Positions 11,484-23,290 of a DNA stretch of 64,000 bases are shown piece by piece (positions within the stretch are counted from its first letter, which is position 1; every line of letters starts with the position of its first letter). Under the pieces are notes generated by a model. The model made no database searches, was not told the origin of the DNA, and was given only the letters and a program-made list of their open reading frames with translations. The DNA is from Archilochus colubris (Eukaryota > Chordata > Aves > Apodiformes > Trochilidae), in the NCBI GenBank assembly GCA_023079485.1, contig CM041101.1:7715501-7779500 (forward strand), in the 5' to 3' direction. The position numbers and the translations under genes are program-made.

Positions 11484-14400
11484 CTACAGGGAAAGGAACA
11501 GGATTATGTCTTGACCAGCACACTGCAGACTGATCTGGGGGGAGAGGGGGAGTTAGGAAAAATGCTAGTGGATTTTTTTATTTATTTATTTTTTAAGTAA
11601 ACAGCTTCACCCGAGCATGAAGCAACAGCTCCTAAGGCTGGTGGAAAAACAGGGCGACTCCGTATGTCACAGGAATAATCATGGAAGCAAATTCCAATTA
11701 CTTCTCCTCTTCCATACCAGAAAACACTAGATAATGGGCCCCATGCAAGCCACACTTAAAGCCACCAAGTTCCACAACTGAGAGAGTGCAAATCCTTAGA
11801 TGAACTAAAGAAAAATTGCAACTACTTGGCCTTCCTCCAGATTCCACCCAAAGCCTGTGACAGTTAACAACCCATTCCTTGTTTTCAGCAGAACATCAGC
11901 TCTGGAAAGGCTGGCTTCATGCCTTCCCCCTTTGTGCCCTCTTGCTTCTGAAGGCGATGCTGTGAAGAACTGGGGGTCAAGTACACAGCCCACAGAGCTG
12001 GCAGTGACATGTGCTGTAGCTCCCAGCCTGGCCAGAGGCACTCCAGTGCTCCCAGCATCTGCTACCCAGCTGGAGAGAACCAGGCTGGGACTCCTGGACA
12101 AGGAGCTGGCCCATGCAGAGCCTTCCTTTCACCCCTCACACTTCCAGTGTAACTCCTGCAGTATTTGCATGACTTTCTCTGACCATCAGGACTTCATAGC
12201 CAGGTTTTGAAGAAACACACCCAAAGCAGTGACATTGCCAGTGGTGCAAATGCCCCTTATCACATCCCTGTGACAACAAGGAAACTCAACCCTGCAGAGA
12301 CCACCAAAGCAGACCCTGCCCAGCAGCCCCAGGGTGGGAGGCACCAAACATTTCTTTCTGCCTAAAGAAAGAGGTCTAAAAGGTCCATAGTTCTCTGCAT
12401 CTGCTCACATACACGTATCCCTAAAGCTGCTATCTCCTCCAGGCTCTGCTGGCAAACTGATGGACCAGCACTGTGGAACCATGAAATCCTCCATCAGCTG
12501 TTCTGCCCTTCTCTGAATTTGGTGACATCCAGTAATTCTGTATTTACCTCTCTGTACAGGCCAAACACATCTGGCCAGTACTTTAAATCACTCCCCACTG
12601 AGCTTCATCTCCACCAGCCTCAAGCTGCATCATTCTTGGTGAGTACTTTATCATCTCACAGGGTTTGTGTTTACACACTGCTTACTGGGTTATCTGCTTC
12701 TGGGAGACACAATCTCCTTTAATTTCATGTATCTCTCAGGAGCCTAACCTGTTCTTACAGCAGAGCTGGCACTAGCTGAGATTTGTCATTAGTGAACCTC
12801 AACGAGGAGTTGAACACATTCTTCTCTTTGAACACAGACATCACCTAACCAGCATGGAATGACAAGAGGCCTCTCCTGTCTTTACACAGCAAATTGAAGA
12901 CATCTTCCAACCCTCAACATTCCTTCAGGAAGACACTTTCCTCTGTCCTTATACCCTTTCATCCTCTCCTGTAAAACTGTGTATTCTTCTGAGCACAAGT
13001 TATCTTCTTTTTCCAAAAAGACTCCAGTAGCATGGTCCTTCCAGCATCCATTAATGTTTCAGAGTACTTCCAGCTCCTTCAAAGTTTGCCCCACCAACCT
13101 GGCCTGCTTCACCTCCTGTTTGCTGTTGCAGATGCTCTTCTGAAGCTCCATTTTCTTATCACATTTAAGTCAACATATTATCACTGGGTTATCATGGTAA
13201 AACTCACGATTCAATCCCAAAGCAATTAAATAATCACTCAAAACCTAAAAAAACTTTAACTGTTGAGATAGAATGGGAAAATCCTCACGTGTCAGACACA
13301 AAGTCCTCTTGAACTTGGGGCCTGAAGGTCACATCTGCTCTGTGTGACCAAAAATGTTAATTTTTCCCCAGATCTGCTGGAATCAGCATTGAGCTCTGAC
13401 CTAAACATGGTAATAATGATCTTCATGAGATATTCATTACCTTGATAAAGAGAGTATTCTGGTCTCATCAAGATTTTGGATATTCTAGAATACTATTAAT
13501 ATATAGGATAAACATAATGAGTAAAACTCATTAATTTCTAAAGTGTTACTTGTTCATATTCATTATCCATGGTCCCCGAGTGGGTGATCTCTTAAGCCAG
13601 CCAAAATCTTGGTTTTTTTAGGAATGTTTCAGGTACAGAATGGGTTCCTCCGAGTGCACTCTAAGGAATCTCTCAGGAGTAGATTGTAACTGAGCTACAG
13701 AAGCTGCTTCACTCAGTGTCCCAATGATTTTCCAAGGCTGAGCAAGGGCTGGAGCTGGTGACAGCCACCACACCCCGTGCAAACCAGTGCTACCAGCACC
13801 TGCACAGCTGGACTAGTGAGCAGAGAGAAATTCAGCTCCAGCAAACTTCCCCATGCTCCAGCAAGGCCAGGATGAGAGGACACTGTTCCAGGTGCAGTGG
13901 AGCAAGTACAGCCCAGCAGCAGCTTTGTCCCTCAGCACATCCCCCAGCACTGCCCTGTGCCAGCCCTGACACCAGCTCTGCAGCAGGACAGAACCCTGCT
14001 CTGCCAAGGCAGATGCAGAGCCCTTAGGTCCCACCTCCCCAGCCTGGCCCAAGGCACTGGGACCCCACAAACAGCAGAGCCAGGAATAGGCTCTGGGAAT
14101 CTGGACTCAGATGCCTGCTGTGGATTGAGCCCCTGGGTCACTGTGCTGCCTGGGAGGTCCCAAAGAGAGAGAAGATGTCAAGCAACTTAAAAAAAAAAAA
14201 TCAATGAAGAAACCAAGTAAATACCAACTGTCAAGTACTCAGCAAGTCAGGAAAAAAAAGCAAGTTTCATAGAACTCAATAAGCAGGAGAAGCCAAAGGC
14301 AGGGTCAGAAGCAGCTGTGGCGTTACTGCTGAGCCCCAACCCTGGCAGGGCCCAGCAGAGCCAAGCACTCAGCTCCAGCACATCCTAATGCAGGTCAGTC

Positions 14401-16402
14401 AGCCAAAGGAAAGAAACCTTCACACAGCCAGCTCCCTCCAAACGAGCCACTTGGGTTTTTTCCACTGCAGATGGCCTTGGCATCTCTTGCTTTTGTCTCT
14501 GTTTGGGTGCACTGCCAGTTCTCCCTCTGAACCTGCCCTCCTCAGCGCGGTTCCATCTGCAGCCATGTCAAATCCTGCTGTCTTGTTCCCTGAGCCACCA
14601 GGCTGCTGCTGCAGCTCAGAGAAGGAGGACCTGTGACCTGCCATTCCTCACCCTGCCCCTTCTGGAAAGCCTGGACCACCATCAACTTCTGGAAAAGCTG
14701 CTGCTGAGGGACCCTGGAGTGCACGCTGAGCCAACCCAACAAACCAAGCACCAACACCCCGTATGAGAACTACCAGACACCAGGAGGATGGCAGTGGCAG
14801 TGGAAGCACTTTCCTCAGAACCCCACTACAAGGAGAATGTTGTTGTGGATCCATTGTGCAGAAAATGTCCTGGGTTCCCCTTCCTCTCTGTGACCCCAGC
14901 AGTAACTTCTCATTTGACATTTCTTAGTCAGGGCTCCTTTTCCAGGACATCAGCTGAGCTGTTCATTCTTCAGTGCTCCCACACACAGGAGTGGCACAGC
15001 TCCTGGCCATCAGCTTCAGCTTTCCTTCAGCCTTGTGCAGACTTCAACCAGAGCATTCCCAGTCCCAGGCCACAGGAACCACCACAGCTTTTACTTCTCT
15101 TTGCTGGGCTGAAGAGCCCAATACCCACCCGGGATCCTGGGAGATCTGCAAACCCACATCAGAGCCAACCTCACCCTGAATCTGAGAGAGGCTCTCTGGA
15201 GACACAAGACCAAGGCATTAACATGCAAGGCCATTTAGCTCTCACCTCAGCCCTTCCTGCTGGAGCTTGCTGATGAGTAACCATCAGTCACAAATCAATG
15301 TCCCTTTTGTTTTCTGGCATTCTTCCTTTCCCCTGCAGGATTTGCAGAACAGCAATTAACATGTTCTTTTTTTCCCTGTGTGACTCTTCTTTACCCAACT
15401 CACTTAAATAAAATTTTCTTTCTTGTTACAAGTGTAATGTCTCTCTCACCAAACTTTCTACAAGTACTGTTCATGTCTCTTCCTCTGCTCTTATGAGCTG
15501 AGCAGAATTGGTAAACAACTCCTATATTATGGATGTCACATCTATTTTCCATCTAGCTTCATTTTATCTTTCTTGAGTGCAATGTAACAGAGGCCACATA
15601 ATTTACAAAACTGTTCTGCTCCTGACCTGAAGTTCCAACCATCCTGCAGTCCCAGCACCCCTCTCCAGCACAACCTAACCATGGGTACACGGGCTGCTCT
15701 TCCATCTCCAAGTACAAAGAGGTTCCCTTCACAGAAACACAAGTATTGACCACCTGATTACTGCAAAAAAAACATTTCCCAGTTCTACATCCAGCCACTG
15801 CCATAAGCAATAATACTTTGCTATCCATGATGCAGGACAAATGATCCCCAAGACATAGTATATTGAATTATCCAACTCCAGACTGCTTTGCACGTGTCCT
15901 ACCACCTCCTGCTAGTGCAGACCTCACCACATGCCACAGCAGATGTTGAAAAAATTTTGAAATACTCACAGATTTTTCTATTTACCCAAACAAGTGAAGC
16001 TTCAATTTTTTAGACCAGGCCCTCAACACTCCCACAGACAACAGCAGGATATCTTTGTGAGCACTGAGAAGGGATTAGCAGTTCCTGGTATCTGTATGAA
16101 CATAAACTACATGTTTTTGCCCTGCCCTAAGTACACAGCCCTAAGTAGCTCAGTGCCAGAGCCAGCAGCAAGCTCTGCTGCCACAATGGCGACGAGGCAA
16201 AGAGCTCACTGCTGATTCTGTGGGTATGATCCTTCTCAGAGAGATGGAAGTATTTTTCTGCATCATTCATCAATTGCTGCATCTTTGCACAGCAATTCAG
16301 AGTAGAAACATTTTATAACAGTGAATGCCCAAGATGCAGCCCCACACTTGGCTCTCCACCATGGGCAGGAACGGACCCCAGGGCCAGAGAAAGGCTCCTT
16401 AC
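11484..16402 (-). other. DAB2IP: DAB2IP intron within the PH-domain coding region
   Basis: This intron of about 4.9 kb has a strong donor (GAG|GTAAGG). It holds a noticeably C/T-rich, G-poor stretch at about 12430-13150 and an AT-rich block at about 13400-13560 that includes the perfect 12-base palindrome TATTCTAGAATA (13481-13492). I recognise no exon or transposon in it. Confidence 0.8.
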
Positions 16403-16556
16403 CTCAAAGCAATAGTCTTGTCCCAGGATGCTGCTGTGGACTGGCTTGATGACCACTTCCTCCTCCATGCTGAGATCCAGAGCCTCGACAGCACTACTAG
16501 GACTGAGCAAAGACTCGTGGGAGCGTGATTCTTTCAGCCTCGGCATTAGATGGGAT
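16403..16556 (-). CDS. DAB2IP: DAB2IP coding exon: SHESLLSP motif and start of PH domain
   Basis: This 154-base exon is one base plus 51 codons, reading [20 protein letters not shown] and continuing through [20 protein letters not shown] to ILGQDYCFE. It begins after CTCTAG, and its first base completes a codon from the previous exon (the arginine of ERSHLM in known long forms). The SHESLL and [10 protein letters not shown] strings are hallmarks of the SynGAP family. [20 protein letters not shown] matches DAB2IP, whereas RASAL2 has [20 protein letters not shown]. The first ATG inside the exon (MPRLKESR) is the known start of a short DAB2IP isoform, so here the exon could also be the first coding exon of a transcript with an untranslated exon 1. 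The donor is GAG|GTAAGG. Confidence 0.93.
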
Positions 16557-19500
16557 CTAGAGGGAAAAAAGCCATGGAATCAAGCTTGGATACAGTCAGG
16601 ATGACATTATTAGAGGTTTGTAGGCTGTGGGTCTCTTGCCCAGCTGAATACATCCTTAAATGTCCATGACACCTACATGAGACCTCCCAGGAACGCCCAG
16701 CACAAGTGGACAAGGGAGGCTGACCCATGCAGGCTGCTGCACTCCTTGGTACAGGAGCTGGGTCTGAGCTCTGATGGTGCTGAGCACCAGCTGCTAGCAC
16801 AGGAATGTTGACAAGTGCCAGCGATCCCTTTAGCACCACATTCCATGTTGTTTTGCAGCACCCTGTCCCTCCCAACAGCAGAATTTATGGGCAAATGGGG
16901 AAGAACTACGGAAACATCCTTCTAAAACCCCAAAATGTGTTCTGCCAATGCACACTGAGCATACCAGGGCAGATGCCACCCGTGTGTGCGGGTCCTCTCC
17001 TCCCCACCAAACCCACCCATACCAGGGATATAGCTTGGATCTGCTCTCTGTAACCAGAGGGCTCGTGTGCTCTCTGCAGTTGTTACACACATCCCCAGGA
17101 TGGGGCCAGTGTGGAAAATAAGGCCATGATAGCCCCATCGATCGATCTAAATGCTCTGGAGTCCCACAGGCAGCATTTAGCAGCAGGGAGCCCACAGCCA
17201 GCGAGCAGCACAGCATTTTCCAGACAGCCAATACAATCAATGGTGCTGGAACTCTTAAAGTAAAACCAGAGAGCCCAAGGTGGAAAAAGAAAGAGAAAGA
17301 TCACTAGGGACTCCCAGGGAAAATAGAGCAAAACCATAAAGTGGCACAGGAAAGAAAAAAACGACTCGAGAGCAAAGGGAGTGGATGCCTTCTCTACAGC
17401 CTGTGCCATGCAAAGTGTTCCTGGGCCAGCCAGCTCTGACCCCAGAACCTCTGATCTTTAAAACCTCTGGCAGGCACTTTAGGGTCTTTCAAGGAGACCA
17501 CGAGTCCCTCTGTCTAGAGAGAGAGCACGATGCCTTCCTCCAAGGCACAGAAGGACAGGAGTAAGGGGAGGCCGAGATATTCTCAGCACAAACTCAGCTG
17601 AACAATGCTCCCACTGTACTCTCAGATTGCTCCGTGTGTGTGTTTTGTCATTCTCTAGAGTAAAGCAGACCAAAACACAGAGAAATGTCAACATTGCATG
17701 CAAAATGCAGCAAATGACACACCCAGCTGAATCTAGAAAAGAGCCAAAGGAGATGCTAAGATAAACAGCAGTGGAAGATAAGCAGGTGCTTCTCTACATT
17801 TGCCATTAAGATTCATGCCACCAGGAACCCCCAGGTGATAACTGCTCAGCCCATAGCTGGGTTCTCCAGCAGAGCATGCTAAATGGGCAGCTCAGGAGGC
17901 TGCAGGCCAGCCTCCTCCTCCCAGCAGGATGACAGCCTGGGGATACGCTGCCTGCCAAGGGCTCTCTGGCAGCACCAGCTCCAGACACCTCCTTTTAGCT
18001 GCTGGGGCTGGCAGCCAGGCCCAGCTGTGGTGGTACCTGAGAAGGCATCTGCAGAAACCCAGCCTACAACACTGCAATCTTTTCTCGGGGGACAACCACC
18101 AGCCCTGTGCAGGATCAGAAGCAAAAGGCTTCCCATCCCATTAGTGAGTCTCTAAGCTGCCCACTCACCCCATATCTCCGTGGTGAATAAATTGATCTTT
18201 AGGAACTGAGTCATTTCCCAGTACTTTGAGGCAATTTTACACTATTTCCACAGAAAAGGGTCTGTATCCTTTCCCTCTGAATGCTACTGTAAATTAGCTC
18301 TGATACAGGCAGACAGATCAAGTTACCTCTGGACACTGAGTGCAGAACTAATACGCAGCAGCTCAAGAACTGACAACACAGCTGCTCACCAGGCCCTGAT
18401 AAGCCCAGAATCAAGGCATTTATGGTAAATCTTATTTCCATACTTTAGAGATGACATTAGAAAAGGTAAGTAACCAGAAACTTGCAATCTTGTGTGGCAA
18501 CCCTAAATAATTAGTAATCTAACTCTACAACTCAGGAATGTTACACTCTAACACACACATGTGCATCACTGAGCTGGACTGCTTCATGCTGGCCTGAGAT
18601 TTCTTGTTAAAAATAAAACAAAACAAGGCTATTTTTCGTTTAAAACTACTGCAGCTGCAAGGCCATGGGTGGGAGTGCAGATGTGCAACTCAAGAACCAC
18701 CAAGGGAGAGTTTCTCAGGACAGATGATGTTCTCACCAGATTCAGCAAATGTGTATTTATATTTCTCCATACTTTGCCATATGCCTCTGGGAATCCTAAA
18801 ATTAACAGGGCTTTGCCTAGGCAGGAGGTTATTGGTCAGGTTTGTGCCCCAGCAGGACTCACTCCCATGATGTTTTTCAGCCCTGGACAGCTGAACGGAT
18901 CTAACCCAGGTCAGAAGCAGAGATATTTTTCAGCTCCCTGTAAGGAGAGAGCACTGCAGGTCTCAAATCAGCCCTAAAAGGCCAAGCAGGTGCCTGTGTA
19001 TCAAGAGCTAAGTGGAGAGATGCCATTAATTAGAGACTCTCATCTGCAATCTCAGCAGAAAGGATGAGAGCTCTCTCTGGCAGAGCAGGATGAGTGCTGC
19101 CTGCCCAGAGCCTCCCCAGCACCCAGAGCCTCCCCTCACCCTATGGCACTTTACCCACAGCAGCCTGGCATGGTCCAGGGAGGTGACAAGCACCCCTGAG
19201 TGCCAGGAGGGCTAAAACACCATCAGCATGTAAATGGAAGGAGCATGTGTCCTTTCATTTTAATACTGTGTGCTCAAGGAGGGTGCATTTCTCATGTCCT
19301 TTGGTTAATAATGTGACATCTGCAGCAGGAGCCCACTTTCTGGAAGATATTTGCAAGTCCCTGTGGCAGCTCCCACAGACTTCCCTTTGCCTCAACAGCA
19401 CAAAGAAGGTCCTGCTAAAGGCCACAAGCTTCTTCCCTGACTCAGAGGGCAGTCTTCTTACTGCAAGGACCATCCAGTGTTATCCCTGTTTGGGTGAGGA

Positions 19501-21777
19501 GAACATAAACCCACCATGCGAGTGCCACAGTCCAGTGAAACCCTTGGAGCAAGAATGTCTGTATTGCATCAGGCCAGAACTGACCTGGAGGGCATTCTCA
19601 AAAGAAAATTAACTGGGCAAGGGCTGGCAAGTGCTAAAAAAAACCCCAAACAAAATCAACAAATCCACTTGCTGGTGAAGACATGCAGAAATATTAAGCA
19701 CACAATGTTCTGGCTGGACTCAGCCTGAAATGGGACATCAGGCAGTGGTGTTGGCTGTGCTGGTGTGTCCCAGGATCTTGGTTCCCTCCAGTTTCTCTCC
19801 AAGACTCACACCCCCAGCCAGGATCTCCTACCAGGGAGCCAGGCACATTTCCATCAGGACAGCCCAGAGGACAGAGCAGGGAAATGGGTAGAAGGTGCAT
19901 ACTGTGGAGACCAAGATACCAGAGTCCCCATAAACCCGTGCTCTCCCTTGGCCATCCGACACCCTAACAGGCAAACTCACCTGGAACATCATTTGCCCAC
20001 TGCGTGTCACACTTCTAAGGTGACAAGAGAGACTTTGTTCAAATTCATCTCTCTACCATCACTTTTCCAAATGCTGCCTGTGGAACCACCTATCTCTTGC
20101 TGTATTAACTTGCTGTGTACTCCAGGTCCTGTTCTGGCTGACATGAACTGATCCAAGTTCAGTTCCTACACTTTTGTTTTAATATGGTGGGAATGGCCAG
20201 CTGTCCAGAGACATCTCACAGCAGGAAAGCCTCTTTACAGAACATTCAGTTCTTTTTGCCATGGGCTTTGTTTTAATCCCTTTCTACTTGCCTCAAGTTC
20301 AGTTGAAATGAAGGAGAGGGAGTGGAATCTCTGCAAAGACCACATTAGTGCTTAAGAGAAATAACATTACTGCTACTGGCACTGACCTGGGGAGTCCTAC
20401 AGAGAGGCCAGACAGTCTCTGATTATTAAAGAAAGATTCATACATTCCTCCCCCCCCATGTCTCATGCTGTATCAATTTAATAAATACATATGAAAGTGA
20501 TGTTACGGCACAACCAAGAACAGCACAAGAGCCCTTGGACACTTCCAGAAGATGACAATGTTGGGTTTTTTTTTCCTGTAGGACAGGACACATGGATGAA
20601 GTCTCAGCATGCAGCACATCCTTTTCCATGATCTGCTAACCTCAACCTTCTCCATGCCAGCTGCTGATCTCTGCCCTGGCAGTGCCGTGCTGGGCCAAAG
20701 GGGACGTGGATGCTCTGCAGCCTTTGGGGCTCTCTGGGCAGCAGCACACTGGGAAACACCACTCAGCACACTCAGGTTGGGAACCTGGTGTCACATGTTA
20801 CCCTCCCTAACGCAACACCTTCACCAAGCAACACAAAGGACCTGTAATTAAACTTATTAATGCCTGCCCTTGTTTTCAGGCTGTCCTCAGTTTTAACCGG
20901 CAGCAGAATTAATTACATTCAAAAGGACTCTGTCAGCTCATACCAGACTCTAAATGTTGTTTTTGCTAGAGCAGACCTGAAGGATGATTTTAACCTGTGC
21001 CATTCTCCTGAGCACGGATAGCTATTTAACAAAATGCCACTGAAAATGTTGTCAGTGACAACCTGAAAGTCCAGCACAGTATAACCAGCAAGGACACTGC
21101 ATTTGTAACAGGTAAGAGGAGAGAAACTGCAAAAGCAAGCAAAATGCATCAAAAGCAAAAAGTGCTCAGATATATATCTAAGTTTCAATAATCAAAAATT
21201 TAAGACGGTACGGAAATGATTTCTCCCTCTTTCCCAAGCACAATGGCACCACCATCTCACTTTTAATAGAAACTGACACCTTCTATTAAAAAAATTACCT
21301 TTCCTTATCACGTCAGCCTAAACCAGCGTAAACGGCGCCGTATCTGTAGACATCTGATGCAAACTGCAGTCACCAGAGACCCACCACTCCAATGCCAGTT
21401 GAAACCATAGCACACCCCTGAGAACCAGCCATTCCCACAGCAGCAGTCTCTGGACTGAGTGGGGATTGTAGAGCCCCAGAAAAACACTGGAGGCACAGAC
21501 AAACCCGGGATGAGCAGCTGCTGCAGGAGCTGAGACCAAGCCCCCTGGTCCCGGTCATTGCCCATGGCAGAAACCACCAAAACAGGGGATGCTCCTGGCT
21601 GTGGCTGAGACTGAAAGGTTTCCACAGTGGGAGGGGGGTGGGGATAAAGGTTTTGATTTTCATCACTGAAATTCTGTCTAATGTCTGGCTGGAGGTGAAA
21701 TCTGGACAAGAAAGGAAAAGCACGCCAGGATCTCTCCTCCAGGAAACCCAAGTCGCAAACCCCTGCTCCCACACTCT
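16557..21777 (-). other. DAB2IP: DAB2IP first or early intron, downstream of the CpG island
   Basis: No coding exon could be seen between the SHESLL exon and the CpG island. The sequence is neutral in composition. A YY1-like CAATGGCGAC string lies near 16184 on the plus strand, and a perfect hairpin lies at 21261-21291 (separate entry). Open frames of 60 to 130 codons here lack splice-site support or recognisable similarity. Confidence 0.65.
21261..21291. repeat. Perfect 11-bp inverted repeat with 9-nt loop
   Basis: The arms TTTTAATAGAA (21261-21271) and TTCTATTAAAA (21281-21291) are exact reverse complements around the loop ACTGACACC. The element lies about 500 bases downstream, in DAB2IP transcription, of the CpG island edge. 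It could fold in RNA or serve as paired homeodomain or MEF2-like AT-rich binding sites; the sequence alone does not say which. Confidence 0.85.
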
Positions 21778-21807
21778 GGCCCTGGATCCGGAGCTCGGCC
21801 ACGGGCG

Positions 21808-21822
21808 GCTGCCTGAGGCAGC
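21808..21822. promoter_or_regulatory. AP-2-type palindrome GCCTGAGGC at the island edge
   Basis: GCTGCCT-G-AGGCAGC is a perfect 15-base odd palindrome whose centre, GCCTGAGGC, fits the AP-2 consensus GCCNNNGGC. It lies at the downstream edge of the CpG island, beside a second small hairpin (21829-21852). Binding is inferred only from the motif. Confidence 0.45.
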
Positions 21823-21828
21823 GGCGGT

Positions 21829-21852
21829 GTTTTCATAAATAATGATGAAAAC
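21829..21852. repeat. 8-bp inverted repeat with AT-rich loop
   Basis: GTTTTCAT (21829-21836) and ATGAAAAC (21845-21852) are exact reverse complements around AAATAATG. The abrupt switch from GC-rich to AT-rich sequence here marks the CpG island border. Confidence 0.7.
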
Positions 21853-22773
21853 AAATTCATTACACACAGAATAATGGACGAAACGCTGCTAAAAATAAAC
21901 AACTCGAGCCGAGGGCTGGGCTGAGAACGAGCCGCAGGCTGGGATCCCCCAGCCAGATGTGCCCAACACCCGCAGTGCCCTCCCGCCCACCCGGGCCCGC
22001 TCCGGGCCGACCCCCGCTGCCCGTCCATGCCGGTGCCAGGAGCCTCTGGGCCCCGCCGCCCATCCCCGGCCCCACCGCCCCATTCCTGTCCTCGTCCCGG
22101 CGGTGACAAGCGGCCTCTCCCGCAGCCGGCCCCGCCGAAGCAGCTCCGCTTGGCCGCCGGGCACTGAGCGGGGCCGTCCCCGGGCGGCGGCCGCAGCCGC
22201 GGGCGAACGCTGCAACCCGGGAGCGGAGTTTGCTTCGGCGGGGCAGGAACCCCCCGGCCGTGCCCGGGTCTGCGAGGCACGGACCTTCTCCAGCCCCCCA
22301 AAAAGGCACCACCCGCACACCCGCGCTCACCCGCAGGGCCCGGCTCTCGCCCCTCTGCCGCTTCTCCTCCGCTCCGCTCAGGCCCGGCCATGCCGCGCTC
22401 CCGCCGGCCACGGGCGGGCCGCCCCCCGCCGCCCCCCGGCCCCGCCGCTCCGCTCCGCTCCGCCCCGCCGAGGCCGCCGCCGCCGGGGCCGCCGGATTGG
22501 CTGAGCTGTAGCTGGGCAGAGCGCCCCGGGCCCGCCGCTCCCGCTCCGCGATCGCAGCCCCGGCAGCGGCCCGGGCTGAGCTCCGGGCGGGCACCGCTCC
22601 CCTCGGCAGCCGCCGGGGCTCCGCCCTGCGCTGCCGCTGCTGCCGCTGCCCTCCGCCTCGCCCCGCCCCAGCCCGGCCGCTCACCCCCTCGTCGGAGCCC
22701 GCCCGTCCCGGGTCCGTTGGCCGCTTTCATTTTGTTGTGCTAAACCCCAGCAAAATCCAATCCTCCATCAGCC

Positions 22774-22800
22774 TTTATTTATTTATTTATTTATTTATTT
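22774..22800 (+). repeat. (TTTA)n microsatellite inside the CpG island
   Basis: Nearly seven perfect copies of TTTA form a 27-base tract. It separates the dense CpG core from its right-hand shoulder. Length variation is expected for such a tetranucleotide repeat. Confidence 0.95.
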
Positions 22801-23290
22801 GGCAAAACCTGCACTAGGGCACTTCTTCCCCGGCCGGTTCCCTCCTGCGGGGCTGGGAGGATGTACCGGAGGCTGACACCGCCGGGGCGGGCAGAGAGAG
22901 GCAGCAGCCCGCCCGGCCCGGCTGTCCTTGCCCTGGGGTGTACACGCACATTCCTTTCCCATTTTGGAAAGCCGAGTCACTGACCTTTGCAACAGCGCAA
23001 TCCACAGCAAGGAGCGTCTGCAGCAGCAGCCAGCCGCACCTGCCCGGGCCATGATCCGCGCCCCGCACGCACGGAGCGATCCCGCATCAGGACCGAGCAC
23101 CGGCCGGCACCCGGCGAGGCTCGGGCTTGTTGCAATGCAGCCTCACAAAGCAGAGTGCCCAGAGCGGCAAAGGAGTGCGAGAGAAGGAGGCGAAAGAGTG
23201 GAGATCAGAGGGGAAGGTACACAGCACGGTCCGAGTGTCCTGACCGCCACCATCCTCACCCGGCCCACGAAGACACCTTCCCAGAGCCAG

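Larger units (their letters stand above)
21780..23290. promoter_or_regulatory. CpG island, candidate alternative DAB2IP promoter
   Basis: The core (21950-22730) is densely GC- and CpG-rich against CpG-poor surroundings, with a less dense shoulder to about 23290. On the minus strand it contains a CCAAT box (plus-strand ATTGG at 22496-22500) and GC boxes (CCGCCCCGCC-type at about 22460-22470 and CCCCGCCCC at about 22660-22670). The CCAAT box on the minus strand suggests initiation near 22400-22440. Two donor-like sites follow on that strand: CGG|GTGAGC with the GT at 22330-22329, and GGG|GTGAGC with the GT at 22684-22683. The natural target is the SHESLL exon, about 5.8 kb downstream. Promoter function is inferred; island boundaries are by eye, not from a CpG observed/expected calculation. 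Confidence 0.8.

Noticed and set aside
13481..13492. Heat-shock element in TATTCTAGAATA
   Set aside because: The core TTCTAGAA fits only two of the three units normally needed, and it lies inside an intron with no other promoter signs.
16180..16200. YY1-type initiator around CAATGGCGAC
   Set aside because: It is a single motif with only two CpGs nearby and no island, too weak to call a promoter.
313..16556. RASAL2 or SYNGAP1 as the identity of the gene
   Set aside because: The exons share family motifs with both. [45 protein letters not shown] and [10 protein letters not shown] fit DAB2IP better than the versions I know from RASAL2 ([24 protein letters not shown]) or SYNGAP1 (KKRYYCELCLDD). 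A phylogenetic tree of the four exons would settle it.
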